A stretch of DNA of 64,000 nucleotides from Symsagittifera roscoffensis (GCF_963678635.1 NC_087069.1:19072660-19136659), one strand, 5' to 3'. Shown: positions 12,876-25,534, counted from the stretch's first letter. A program made the numbers and translations. Notes: generated by a model from the letters alone, not told the origin.

Positions 12876-15800
12876 CATTTTTTACTCTCATTCACTTCAC
12901 AAACAGCTAATCAAAAATATTTTGAAAAAAAAATTGAAAAAAAAATTGGACAAAATATTAGTCTTCTGCCTGAGAAAAAATGCAACGCCAAATCACTTTT
13001 GCACTGGTTACTGCCTAAGGCCAGACTCTAAAGCCATTTCATTCTAATTGAATGGTTTCGTTAACTTCATTTGGCTCCGTCGCCTCACGAAACTAGCCAC
13101 AAAAAAACTGGGCTCAGACATCTATTTCTGCCAAGTTTCGATCTAATGGTGCCTCGTTAGTCAAATAGATATAAAGCACTCAAAACTATCACGAAATTCC
13201 AGTGCGTTACACCACTTACTTTAAGACCTTTCTCTATACGTTTTCTTCACGGCAACACACGCAACGTTTTCATATTTGGAAGTACAAAACTCAACCAGCA
13301 TCCAAAAAGCTTCCGAAAACCGCGTTTTTGCCACAAACATCCAATTAAGCGATACTCAAACAAACCTACAGAATAACCAAACAAGCAGTAACTTCAAACC
13401 CAAAATAAAAGAAGTAATTATTCTGCTCAACAACCTACAGCGAAAAAGTTTAGTTAGAATTGAAACTCAAAAAAAGTATCAAGAACATAATATACAAATA
13501 AAACTATCCTGGTGTTGGTGACTATGAATTGTGCTATGTCGCTGTCAGTCGTGACCTCTCATTAGCGGAACTCCTAAACATTTCACAAACAGCTATTCAA
13601 AAACAAGTAGAGAAAAATTGACAAAATATTAGTCTTCTGCCTGAAAAAAAAAATGCAACGCCAAATCACTGTTCCCCATCACATCTCCTGCTAGAATGAC
13701 ATTGAACCAATTACAGTACTCATTTTGCACTGTTTTGTATTTTGAAAATTATAATTATAAGCATAAAAGAAGATTTATAAACAGTTAGTCTGGCTCTTAA
13801 AAATTCGGTTTTTGAAAGGAGTTGTAAAAGTGTCAAATATGCATATTGTAGTTCAATCAACCTTTGCTATACTCATTTCGTTGACTCGGGATTTTTCTTC
13901 CGGGTTAAATATTTTTGTTTTTTTTTTGGTCAGCTCCAACTAAGTAAAAGCTCGAAAAGTTTTGTAATAGTTTTTAAAGTGATTTTTTTCCAGAAAAAAG
14001 TTTTCGAGGAACAAATTTTCAACGCTAAGGAGCCAAGAAAACCAAGAAAAAAGTTTGTTTGCTTTTACATTAATTACTTCTTTAAAAATTAATCATAACT
14101 GTTTCCAAGCAGTTCCATTGTGGATAGAAAGTTGAAGAAATTTAAGAACAGCGTGAACAAATATACTACCTGCGAGAGTTGAAATGTAGAGCTTTTCAAA
14201 CCATTGACCTATATAGTTCTTTCAAAGCGTTGAAAATGAAATTTAATAGCTTATGAAAATCGATAATAATTGCTTGGCAAAATTGATTCTATGTACATAA
14301 ACTTCTGTAGCCACTTTTGTTAGCCATTAAAATTTTAGTAATTAGAAAACACAAAACGCACCGTTTTATTTGTTTAAAACAATGAATCACAAATTGAAAA
14401 AACTGAAATTTATATCTTGGCAATCTTAGTTTTATGAAATTCCACATTTTTAACAGAAGCCGCTCGCATCCAGTTGCAAGTGCTAATAAATTATTATACT
14501 ACAATTTTAGTCCCCCTCTCACTAAAATTGGGAAAAAGTCAATTTTAATCAATTGAAAATAAAAAATAGATTCTATTCTCTTTTTTTTGAAATCAAAATG
14601 AATGAATTACAATACATTATCAATTATGATCGATATTTTTCCGATACAATTATAATCAATTATAATTGATTATAATCCTATTTTTTTCAATTTGTAAGTC
14701 ATTAGTTTTGCACAAAAATCCGTTAAAATTGATGATTATTGAATTTAAACCCTTTTTTGGCCCATTTTGTTTTCAAAGTTGCATCTAAATTACTGATACA
14801 CTTTGCTTTTCGTAGACGTTGTTTACTGTGAAAAATGCGAAATCTGTTCATAGAATTTTAAACTAATTGAAATTTATGAGGTTTTTTTTCTTCCCCCTAA
14901 GAGTTATTATATGATGTACATTTCAAGCTTTTTTGATCTCCAAACATTATCAAATTGATTTAGTTTCATGATTGATTCAGAAGGTTTATTTTTTCACCTA
15001 ACGCTGGAACCATCAGCTAAAATGGAAGGATCTCTATGAAACTTCTATTTCGTTGTAAAACTTTGTTTTCAGATGAACCAAAGTGTGACAAGAGATCTCT
15101 CGTTTAGAGATTTTGTTTTGACACGAAATTAATAACCCATAAAATGTAAACCGAAAATTATTTTTTTTTGACCTGAACTTTCACTTGTGGGCAGTTTGCG
15201 GTCAATTTTTTCTTATATTTTATTGTATTGTTGATGAACTATCAGCTAGCTTGTCATGATGCTCGCGGTGAGAAAAAATTGTTCACCGAGCGGCAAATGG
15301 GCCCGCAATGCTTGAGTGAAGCACATTCGGGCCAAAAATGAAACAACTCCCAGTGTATTTTCAACCAATAATGTTGTGTATGCTCTTTTTTTAGTTCAAG
15401 ATTTCAAAACACAATACGAGTGCGGCAAAGAGAAAAAAAGAAAATGAGACAAAGCCCACAAAATTGGAAAAAACTTGGAAAAGATAGTCGAAATTGTATG
15501 AAGTAATTTGAGGAAAAATGATAATGAGGAAACGTTTATTTTTTTTAATAGCATAGTCATATATCCCATGCAGTGATTACTAAACCAGAAGCAGACACCA
15601 GTTGGACCGTAAAACTTTGTTGTCAGAAAAAACATTGAGCTACTAAACAAATTGAAACTCAAAGTTTGAACTCTCATCAAACGACAACTTAAAAAAACTG
15701 ACGTCACCTGACCAATTACTCAATTACTGAACAAATACTGAGTTACATAATTGTTACAACGACATGTTTACTATCAAACGGAAGCAAGGAGTAAATGTGA

Positions 15801-17525
15801 AAAATTAAAAAAGGCAAATAGATCAAGTTGGAGTGTCTAAATAAGCAACAAAAACAATGACAAACTTCGAAATGAAAGTGTGTCTTGAAATCACACACCT
15901 TCAAAAGGATGTTGGCTGTTATGTACATCCTAGACTTAACCAAAAGACGTCGGCAGTAACTTTTGTTGATTTTCCCAGCAAAAATTTTGTTGATTTGTTT
16001 ATCCTCCGACGAATCTTTACTTCAGGCATTGATCCAACCAAATATTTATACAGCAGCAATCTATGTACTCAGCTTCCATCTTTTCAGCCATCCAAAATAT
16101 CTGATCATCCATTCCTCCGCAAAGCTATTTCTCCAATCAGTCATCCATCCAAGCGGCATCAGTCTATCAATCCACCTAACTACCAGGTCAGCCATTTATC
16201 CATTCAGTCAACGAGCCATTAATTCATCCAACAACCAATACAACCATTCAGACAGCATCAATCTATGTACTCATCGTTCATCCTTTCAGCCACCCAAACA
16301 TCTTATCATCCAATCTTCCACAATGCTATCTATCTGATCAGTCATTCATCCAGGTGGTAGCAATCTTTCCATCCATCTGTATAACCAGCCAGCCACCCTT
16401 CCCTTCATTCATCCGAAAACAATTCGTTTCATCAACCATCAATCCATGAAATCATCCATCCGTCCATCAAACCCGTTACTCCCAGCTTTCCAATTATAAA
16501 AAAATTCAGTGGTATAGCTACGCAACCATCAATCACTTTCTCGTCCACTAAGCTGTCCGTCTATTCAGACACCTAACAACCCAGTCGCCAATCTATCCAT
16601 TCAATTTTTAGCCATTGAGCCCCGCAAGGTTCAACCCTGTCCACCATCTAACTTGTCATGCATCCTTCTTGCGAACTATCCATTCAGTCATTTATCAAAA
16701 GCTATTCAGCCAAGCATTCATCCATCCAGCTAGCCATAGTCTAGCCGACCATTGTCCATCCAGCAAGTTATTCGTCCATACATCTTTTTAATCATTCTTC
16801 TATCAGGCGTTGATCAGTCCAACAATCCAGCCATCCATCCAATCATCGATTTATTCATTTATCTAGCCAACCCTCTAACTATCAAACAATCCATGCATCA
16901 AGCCATTCGTTCATCAAGCCATCCGTTAATCATAAGGCCATCCCTCCGTCATTAAACAATTCAAAGATCAAGCTGTCCTTCACTCATCAATTGTCCATGA
17001 GTATGTGAAGTCATTATCCTTCTAAACAACCAGCTATTTATCTGTCTGATTGATCCTGCCATCCAGATATCTAGCCATCTAATCATCTAACCGTCCGTTC
17101 AGCTATTCAAACCTTCAGCCATACATTCATTCAATCAGGTTTTGATCCAACTAGCCAGTCATAAACACGTCCAAACATCTAGCTATCTCTCCGTACTTTT
17201 CTCCAACCAACCCATCATTCAAAGCTTCAACTTTTAGTCTATCGAAATAAAAATGTCGCATAGAAATGGCTTTTTTAATTAAAATTGGCTGAATTTCAGA
17301 ATTTTCAAACTATTTATCATTACAGTTTTTTGAATTCAGGTACTTTACAGGAATTGATTTATTTTCTGTTTCTATGATCAAAGTGAAGTAAATCGATCAA
17401 TGGGATTGTGTATTTTGAATTTTGAAAAAGAAGTTTCGTAGATTTTTAAACAGGTATCTAAAAAAACTTAAAAAAATATCTAAGTGAGCATCTAGGTAAG
17501 GCAGTATATACCTTTAGCAGGTAAC
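12876..17525. repeat. Right arm of large palindrome 1
   Basis: This is the inverted partner of 2,555-10,455. It starts flush with the gap (ACTCTCATTCACTTCAC against the complement near 10,430-10,450) and ends where retroelement sequence begins (TAGTCAAAG at 17,526). The arm beyond the retroelement junction is not matched on the left, so the retroelement lies only on this side. No gene is recognised in the arm. Open frames such as 15,396-15,707 (minus) and 15,857-16,337 (plus) recur unchanged in the tandem copies but translate repeat-rich sequence. Confidence 0.85.
14649..14676. repeat. Perfect 28-nt palindrome, repeated in each 3.32 kb unit
   Basis: ATTATAATC and its complement flank a core of AATTATAATT, and every base of the 28 pairs. 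The same palindrome is at 17,972-17,999 and 21,292-21,319. A related imperfect form is in the left arm near 8,611-8,640. It could extrude a hairpin. I have no evidence for a function. Confidence 0.9.
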
Positions 17526-17790
17526 TAGTCAAAGTTCAGTGATTTTAGGCCGGAGCTTCTCGGTAACTCAAAACGGACAGTGTGTCATTGTGTTGTTGAA
17601 CACACTGGACACCATGGTTTCAATCCAGCGTGGAATGAACTTGGTTACGCTTTGCCGATGAGAACCGACTATGAAGAGACACAAAACTTGAAGATTTATG
17701 ACGTAAAGGACTGCCCTTATCATGCCAACAAAGATATAATTTTAAAAATAATTAATGAATTTAGGTATATTAATAAACTCAGTGAAATCC
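17526..17790 (+). pseudogene. Retroelement pol fragment at the end of tandem copy 1
   Basis: The fragment matches 24,167-24,431 and 29,502-29,770. It encodes part of the pol linker between protease and reverse transcriptase (an 86-codon frame from 17,580, with YALPMRTDYEETQNLKIYDV). It is cut at the tandem junction, so the frame runs into palindrome DNA. It cannot work alone and serves as a marker of how the array formed. Confidence 0.85.
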
Positions 17791-20700
17791 AGTTGCAAGT
17801 GCTAATAATTTATTATACTACAATTTTAGTCCCCCTCTAACTAAAATTGGGAAAAAGTCAATTTAAATCATGTTGAAAATAAAAAATAGATTCTATTCTC
17901 TTTTTTTTTATGAAATCAAAATGAATGAATTACAATACATTATCAATTATGATCGATTTTTTTCCGATACAATTATAATCAATTATAATTGATTATAATC
18001 CTATTTTTTTCAATTTGTAAGTCATTAGTTTTGCACAAAATTCCGTTAAAATTGATGATTATTGAATTTAAACCCTTTTTTGGCCCATTTTGTTTTCAAA
18101 GTTGCATCTAAATTACTGATACACTTTGCTTTTCGTAGACGTTGTTTACTGTGAAAAATGCGAAATCTGTTCATAGAATTTTAAACTAATTGAAATTTAT
18201 GAGGTTTTTTTCTTCCCCCTAAGAGTTATTTTATGATGCACATTTCAAGCTTTTTTGATCTCCAAACATTATCAAATTGATTTAGTTTCATGATTGATTC
18301 AGAAGGTTTATTTTTTCACCTAACGCTGGAACCATCAGCTAAAATGGAAGGATCTCTATGAAACTTCTATTTCGTTGTAAAACTTTGTTTTCAGATGAAC
18401 CAAAGTGTGACAAGAGATCTCTCGTTTAGAGATTTTGTTTTGACACGAAATTACTAACCCATAAAATGTAAACCGAAAATTATTTTTTTTTGACCTGAAC
18501 TTTCACTTGTGGGCAGTTTGCGGTCAATTTTTTCTTCTGAACATTGTATTGTTGATGACCTATCAGCTAGCTTGTCATGATGCTCGCGGTGAGAAAAAAT
18601 TGTTCACCGAGCGGCAAATGGGCCCGCAATGCTTGAGTGAAGCACATTCAGGCCAAAAATGAAACAACTCCCAGTGTATTTTCAACCAATAATGTTGTGT
18701 ATGCTCTTTTTTTAGTTCAAGATTTCAAAACACAATACGAGTGCGGCAAAGAGAAAAAAAGAAAATGAGACAAAGCCCACAAAATTGGAAAAAGCTGGGA
18801 AAAGATAGTCGAAATTGTATGAAGTAATTTGAGGAAAAATGATAATGAGGAAACGTTTATTTTTTTTAATAGCATAGTCATATATCCCATGCAGTGATTA
18901 CTAAACCAGAAGCAGACACCAGTTGGACCGTAAAACTTTGTTGTCAGAAAAAACATTGAGCTACTAAACAAATTGAAACTCAAAGTTTGAACTCTCATCA
19001 AACGACAACTTAAAAAAACTGATGTCACCTGACCAGTTACTCAATTACTGAACAAATACTGAGTTACATAATTGTTACAACGACATGTTTACTATCAAAC
19101 GGAAGCAAGGAGTAAATGTGAAAAATTAAAAAAAGGCAAATAGATCAAGTTGGAGTGTCTAAATAAGCAACAAAAACAATGACAAACTTCAAAATGAAAG
19201 TGTGTCTTGAAATCACACACCTTCAAAAGGATGTTGGCTGTTATGTACATCCTAGACTTAACCAAAAGACGTCGGCAGTATATTTTGTTGATTTTCCCAG
19301 CAAAAATTTTGTTGATTTGTTTATCCTCCGACGAATCTTTACTTCAGGCATTGATCCAACCAAATATTTATACAGCAGCAATCTATGTACTCAGCTTCCA
19401 TCTTTTCAGCCATCCAAAATATCTGATCATCCATTCCTCCGCAAAGCTATTTCTCCAATCAGTCATCCATCCAAGCGGCATCAGTCTATCAATCCACCTA
19501 ACTACCAGGTCAGCCATTTATCCATTCAGTCAACGAGCCATTAATTCATCCAACAACCAATACAACCATTCAGACAGCATCAATCTATCTACTCATCGTT
19601 CATCCTTTCAGCCACCCAAACATCTTATCATCCAATCTTCCACAATGCTATCTATCTGATCAGTCATTCATCCAAGTGGTAGCAATCTTTCCATCCATCT
19701 GTATAACCAGCCAGCCACCCCTCCCTTCATTCATCCGAAAACAATTCGTTTCATCAACCATCCATCCATGAAATCATCCATCCGTCCATCAAACCCGTTA
19801 CTCCCAGCTTTCCAATTATCAAAAAATCCAGTGGTATAGCTACGCAACCATCAATCACTTTCTCGTCCACCAAGCTGTCCGTCTATTCAGACACCTAACA
19901 ACCCAGTCGCCAATCTATCCATTCAATTTTTAGCCATTGAGCCCCGCAAGGTTCAACCCTGTCCACCATCTAACTTGTCATGCATCCTTCTTGCGAACTA
20001 TCCATTCAGTCATTTATCAAGCTATTCAGCCAAGCATTCATCCATCCAGCTAGCCATAGTATAGCCGACCATTGTCCATCCAGCAAGTTATTCGTCCATA
20101 CATCTTTTTAATCATTCTTCTATCAGGCGTTGATCAGTCCAACAATCCAGCCATCCATCCAATCATCGATTTATTCATTTATCTAGCCAACCCTCTAACT
20201 ATCAAACAATCCATGCATCAAGCCATTCGTTCATCAAGCCATCCGTTAATCATAAGGCCATCCCTCCGTCATTAAACAATTCAAAGATCAAGCTGTCCTT
20301 CACTCATCAATTGTCCATGAGTATGTGAAGTCATTATCCTTCTAACCAACCAGCTATTTATCTGTCTGATTGATCCTGCCATCCAGATATCTAGCCATCT
20401 AATCATCTAACCGTCCGTTCAGCTATTCAAACCTTCAGCCATACATTCATTCAATCAGGTTTTGATCCAACTAGCCAGTCATAAACACGTCCAAACATCT
20501 AGCTATCTCTCCGTACTTTTCTCCAACCAACCCATCATTCAAAGCTTCAACTTTTAGTCTATCGAAATAAAAATGTCGCATAGAAATGGCTTTTTTAATT
20601 AAAATTGGCTGAATTTCAGAATTTTCAAACTATTTATCATTACAGTTTTTTGAATTCAGGTACTTTACAGGAATTGATTTATTTTCTGTTTCTATGATCA

Positions 20701-21110
20701 AAGTGAAGTAAATCGATCAATGGGATTGTGTATTTTGAATTTTGAAAAAGAAGTTTCGTAGATTTTTAAACAGGTATCTAAAAAAACTTAAAAAAATATC
20801 TAAGTGAGCATCTAGGTAAGGCAGTATATACCTTTAGCAGGTAACTAGTCAAAGTTCAGTGATTTTAGGCCGGAGCTTCTCGGTAACTCAAAACGGACAG
20901 TGTGTCATTGTGTTGTTGAACACACTGGACACCATGGTTTCAATCCAGCGTGGAATGAACTTGGTTACGCTTTGCCGATGAGAACCGACTATGAAGAGAC
21001 ACAAAACTTGAAGATTTATGACGTAAAGGACTGCCCTTATCATGCCAACAAAGATATAATTTTAAAAATAATTAATGAATTTAGGTATATTAATAAACTC
21101 AGTGAAATCC
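17791..21110 (+). repeat. 3.32 kb tandem unit, copy 2 (recombinant)
   Basis: This middle unit is nearly identical to the others. Up to about 20,346 it carries copy 3 variants (TCTAACCAAC), and from about 20,495 onward it carries copy 1 variants (CCAAACATCT, and AATGAAC in the pol fragment). It therefore looks like the product of a crossover between copy 3 and copy 1. Confidence 0.95.
20846..21110 (+). pseudogene. Retroelement pol fragment at the end of tandem copy 2
   Basis: This is the same pol-linker fragment as at 17,526, with the same 86-codon frame from 20,900 and the same truncation at the unit boundary. Confidence 0.85.
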
Positions 21111-24100
21111 AGTTGCAAGTGCTAATAATTTATTATACTACAATTTTAGTCCCCCTCTAACTAAAATTGGGAAAAAGTCAATTTAAATCATGTTGAAAAT
21201 AAAAAATAGATTCTATTCTCTTTTTTTTTATGAAATCAAAATGAATGAATTACAATACATTATCAATTATGATCGATTTTTTTCCGATACAATTATAATC
21301 AATTATAATTGATTATAATCCTATTTTTTTCAATTTGTAAGTCATTAGTTTTGCACAAAATTCCGTTAAAATTGATGATTATTGAATTTAAACCCTTTTT
21401 TGGCCCATTTTGTTTTCAAAGTTGCATCTAAATTACTGATACACTTTGCTTTTCGTAGACGTTGTTTACTGTGAAAAATGCGAAATCTGTTCATAGAATT
21501 TTAAACTAATTGAAATTTATGAGGTTTTTTTCTTCCCCCTAAGAGTTATTTTATGATGCACATTTCAAGCTTTTTTGATCTCCAAACATTATCAAATTGA
21601 TTTAGTTTCATGATTGATTCAGAAGGTTTATTTTTTCACCTAACGCTGGAACCATCAGCTAAAATGGAAGGATCTCTATGAAACTTCTATTTCGTTGTAA
21701 AACTTTGTTTTCAGATGAACCAAAGTGTGACAAGAGATCTCTCGTTTAGAGATTTTGTTTTGACACGAAATTACTAACCCATAAAATGTAAACCGAAAAT
21801 TATTTTTTTTTGACCTGAACTTTCACTTGTGGGCAGTTTGCGGTCAATTTTTTCTTCTGAACATTTTATTGTTGATGACCTATCAGCTAGCTTGTCATGA
21901 TGCTCGCGGTGAGAAAAAATTGTTCACCGAGCGGCAAATGGGCCCGCAATGCTTGAGTGAAGCACATTCAGGCCAAAAATGAAACAACTCCCAGTGTATT
22001 TTCAACCAATAATGTTGTGTATGCTCTTTTTTTAGTTCAAGATTTCAAAACACAATACGAGTGCGGCAAAGAGAAAAAAAGAAAATGAGACAAAGCCCAC
22101 AAAATTGGAAAAAGCTGGGAAAAGATAGTCGAAATTGTATGAAGTAATTTGAGGAAAAATGATAATGAGGAAACGTTTATTTTTTTTAATAGCATAGTCA
22201 TATATCCCATGCAGTGATTACTAAACCAGAAGCAGACACCAGTTGGACCGTAAAACTTTGTTGTCAGAAAAAACATTGAGCTACTAAACAAATTGAAACT
22301 CAAAGTTTGAACTCTCATCAAACGACAACTTAAAAAAACTGATGTCACCTGACCAATTACTCAATTACTGAACAAATACTGAGTTACATAATTGTTACAA
22401 CGACATGTTTACTATCAAACGGAAGCAAGGAGTAAATGTGAAAAATTAAAAAAAGGCAAATAGATCAAGTTGGAGTGTCTAAATAAGCAACAAAAACAAT
22501 GACAAACTTCAAAATGAAAGTGTGTCTTGAAATCACACACCTTCAAAAGGATGTTGGCTGTTATGTACATCCTAGACTTAACCAAAAGACGTCGGCAGTA
22601 TATTTTGTTGATTTTCCCAGCAAAAATTTTGTTGATTTGTTTATCCTCCGACGAATCTTTACTTCAGGCATTGATCCAACCAAATATTTATACAGCAGCA
22701 ATCTATGTACTCAGCTTCCATCTTTTCAGCCATCCAAAATATCTGATCATCCATTCCTCCGCAAAGCTATTTCTCCAATCAGTCATCCATCCAAGCGGCA
22801 TCAGTCTATCAATCCACCTAACTACCAGGTCAGCCATTTATCCATTCAGTCAACGAGCCATTAATTCATCCAACAACCAATACAACCATTCAGACAGCAT
22901 CAATCTATCTACTCATCGTTCATCCTTTCAGCCACCCAAACATCTTATCATCCAATCTTCCACAATGCTATCTATCTGATCAGTCATTCATCCAAGTGGT
23001 AGCAATCTTTCCATCCATCTGTATAACCAGCCAGCCACCCCTCCCTTCATTCATCCGAAAACAATTCGTTTCATCAACCATCCATCCATGAAATCATCCA
23101 TCCGTCCATCAAACCCGTTACTCCCAGCTTTCCAATTATCAAAAAATCCAGTGGTATAGCTACGCAACCATCAATCACTTTCTCGTCCACCAAGCTGTCC
23201 GTCTATTCAGACACCTAACAACCCAGTCGCCAATCTATCCATTCAATTTTTAGCCATTGAGCCCCGCAAGGTTCAACCCTGTCCACCATCTAACTTGTCA
23301 TGCATCCTTCTTGCGAACTATCCATTCAGTCATTTATCAAGCTATTCAGCCAAGCATTCATCCATCCAGCTAGCCATAGTATAGCCGACCATTGTCCATC
23401 CAGCAAGTTATTCGTCCATACATCTTTTTAATCATTCTTCTATCAGGCGTTGATCAGTCCAACAATCCAGCCATCCATCCAATCATCGATTTATTCATTT
23501 ATCTAGCCAACCCTCTAACTATCAAACAATCCATGCATCAAGCCATTCGTTCATCAAGCCATCCGTTAATCATAAGGCCATCCCTCCGTCATTAAACAAT
23601 TCAAAGATCAAGCTGTCCTTCACTCATCAATTGTCCATGAGTATGTGAAGTCATTATCCTTCTAACCAACCAGCTATTTATCTGTCTGATTGATCCTGCC
23701 ATCCAGATATCTAGCCATCTAATCATCTAACCGTCCGTTCAGCTATTCAAACCTTCAGCCATACATTCATTCAATCAGGTTTTGATCCAACTAGCCAGTC
23801 ATAAACACGTCCAATCATCTAGCTATCTCTCCGTACTTTTCTCCAACCAACCCATCATTCAAAGTTTCAACTTTTAGTCTATCGAAATAAAAATGTCGCA
23901 TAGAAATGGCTTTTTTAATTAAAATTGGCTGAATTTCAGAATTTTCAAACTATTTATCATTACAGTTTTTTGAATTCAGGTACTTTACAGGAATGGATTT
24001 ATTTTCTGTTTCTATGATCAAAGTGAAAAATATCGATCAATGGGATTGTGTATTTAGAATTTTGAAAAAGAAGTTTCGTAGATTTTTAAACAGGTATCTA

Positions 24101-24431
24101 AAAAAAACTTAAAAAAATATCTAAGTGAGCATCTAGGTAAGGCAGTATATACCTTTAGCAGGTAACTAGTCAAAGTTCAGTGATTTTAGGCCGGAGCTTC
24201 TCGGTAACTCAAAACGGACTGTGTGTCATTGTGTTGTTGAACACACTGGACACCATGGTTTCAATCCAGCGTGGAAAGAACTTGGTTACGCTTTGCCGAT
24301 GAGAACCGACTATGAAGAGACACAAAACTTGAAGATTTGTGACGTAAAGGACTGCCCTTATCATGCCAACAAAGATATAATTTTAAAAATAATTAATGAA
24401 TTTAGGTATATTAATAAACTCAGTGAAATCC
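21111..24431 (+). repeat. 3.32 kb tandem unit, copy 3 (contiguous with retroelement A)
   Basis: This is the third unit. At GAAATCC (24,425-24,431) the sequence runs on into GAAACGGACGACG, exactly as in retroelement copy B at 29,764-29,780, where copies 1 and 2 instead jump back to the unit start. Copy 3 is therefore the parental junction. Its right end has private variants (CCAATCATCT, AGGAATGGATT, GTGGAAAGAAC), and some of these agree with copy B. Confidence 0.95.
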
Positions 24432-24490
24432 GAAACGGACGACGACTTGTCGAGCTGCTCGAGTTTTCGGGAACGCCCCTCGTCATATGA
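24167..24490 (+). pseudogene. Retroelement A: pol linker between protease and RT
   Basis: An 89-codon frame (24,221-24,490) matches the start of the linker in copy B (29,502-29,830) and continues past the tandem boundary with RNGRRLVELLEFSGTPLVI before a stop. Known Ty3/gypsy pol proteins have a spacer here, and I recognise no separate domain in it. The element has lost everything upstream: the protease and gag expected 5' of this point are replaced by palindrome DNA at TAGTCAAAG (24,167). Confidence 0.7.
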
Positions 24491-24561
24491 ATTAGAATCC
24501 GATAAGCCGGTTTTGCCGGAGATAGAACACTTACAGGGCAAAATAGGGAGATTTTAAATCT

Positions 24562-25534
24562 TTGCGGGCGGTTTTAAATCGGAACGCGGATGTATTTTCA
24601 AAACATAAGGCGGCTATTTGTTGTTGTAACTTCGTCGAACACGAAAATGAACTAGAGGAAGGCGCCGTTCCCCATATGGAAGGCGCAACACAAATGACAC
24701 CACATATATCGGAAGCGTGTCGAGGGGAAACAGAAATGTTGCTCGAAGACGACATGATAGAACCATCGAAATCGCCTTGGGCTTGTGGGGTAGTAATGGC
24801 AAAAAAGAAGGAGGAAGCTTAGTTTTTGTTGCAACTTTCGTTATCTGAACGCAGTAACAATAAAAGATGCCTATCCAAAGCCGCGGCTAGACGAGAGCCT
24901 CTCGAAGCTTGGCAACCATTGGAAGAGGATGCCTTTCGTCTTGTGCAACGCAACAGCGACCTTTCAAAGGCTGATGGCTCAAGCTTTGATGAAAGTCACG
25001 AAAAAGTACCGAAATCTTGTGATGTGCTACGTAGACGACGTCGTCATTGGAACATCAACTTTAGCAGACCACATAGATAGACTAGATGAAGTCTTCAATT
25101 GCATGAAAACAGCGGGCTTGAAATGCAAGTCATCGAAATGCGAGATCCTCAGGGACTCAACTAAATACCTGGGAAGAATGGTAGACAGGCATGGCGTGCG
25201 GTCGGACCCGGAAGCATTGGAAGCAGGGTTAACATGGAAGGCACCCAGGACAGACACAGAGCTCATGAGCTTCCATGGATTCGCCAACTACTACAGAGAG
25301 CTCATGAAAGGATATGCAGACAAGCTGTACCCCATGCAGCAACTGATGCGCAACGAAGAAAAGAAGTTTGAGTTGGCGAAGGTTTGGTGCGTTAAGATGG
25401 AAGATGCCACGCATCAACCCAATGTGCTGAATAGTCAGATGAGGGTCATGAAGACGTACTTGAAGGCGAGATACAGACTCACGGACCTACTAAGAGCGCA
25501 GAGAAATGACCGCATGACGAGCAACCTGAAATAG
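24562..25534 (+). pseudogene. Retroelement A: Ty3/gypsy-type reverse transcriptase, broken
   Basis: The fingers begin in an 86-codon frame (24,562-24,822) with the gypsy signature IEPSKSPWACGVVMAKKK. After a frame change, RT continues in a 201-codon frame (24,929-25,534) with LCNATATFQRLM and the catalytic YVDD box at 25,028-25,039, then a thumb ending near FHGFANYYREL. At about 24,914-24,922 the frame passes from SLSKLGN straight to HWKRMPF, so the motif A segment bearing the first catalytic Asp is missing in frame. After LMRNEEKKFE the sequence jumps to LAKVWCVKMED, a loss of about 1.6 kb relative to copy B that removes RNase H and the connection. The frame ends at TAG 25,532-25,534, a stop shared with copy B. 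It is dead. Confidence 0.9.

Larger units (their letters stand above)
14472..17790 (+). repeat. 3.32 kb tandem unit, copy 1
   Basis: This is the first of three head-to-tail units. Its left edge follows GCATCC at 14,466-14,471 and its right edge is GAAATCC at 17,784-17,790. About 3,054 bp of palindrome arm are followed by about 265 bp of retroelement pol. Copy 1 has private variants in its left three quarters (for example TCTAAACAAC at 17,021 and an extra AA near 16,697). Confidence 0.95.

Noticed and set aside
12514-13031. Open frames crossing the first N gap
   Set aside because: Most of each frame is N; there is no sequence evidence.
17611-17622. GGTTTCAATCC as a tRNA B-box
   Set aside because: No A-box, acceptor stem or anticodon arm surrounds it, and it lies within pol coding sequence.
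14472-24431. 3.32 kb units read as LTRs or a CRISPR-like array
   Set aside because: They are directly adjacent without internal or spacer sequence, and end inside pol; a tandem duplication explains them fully.
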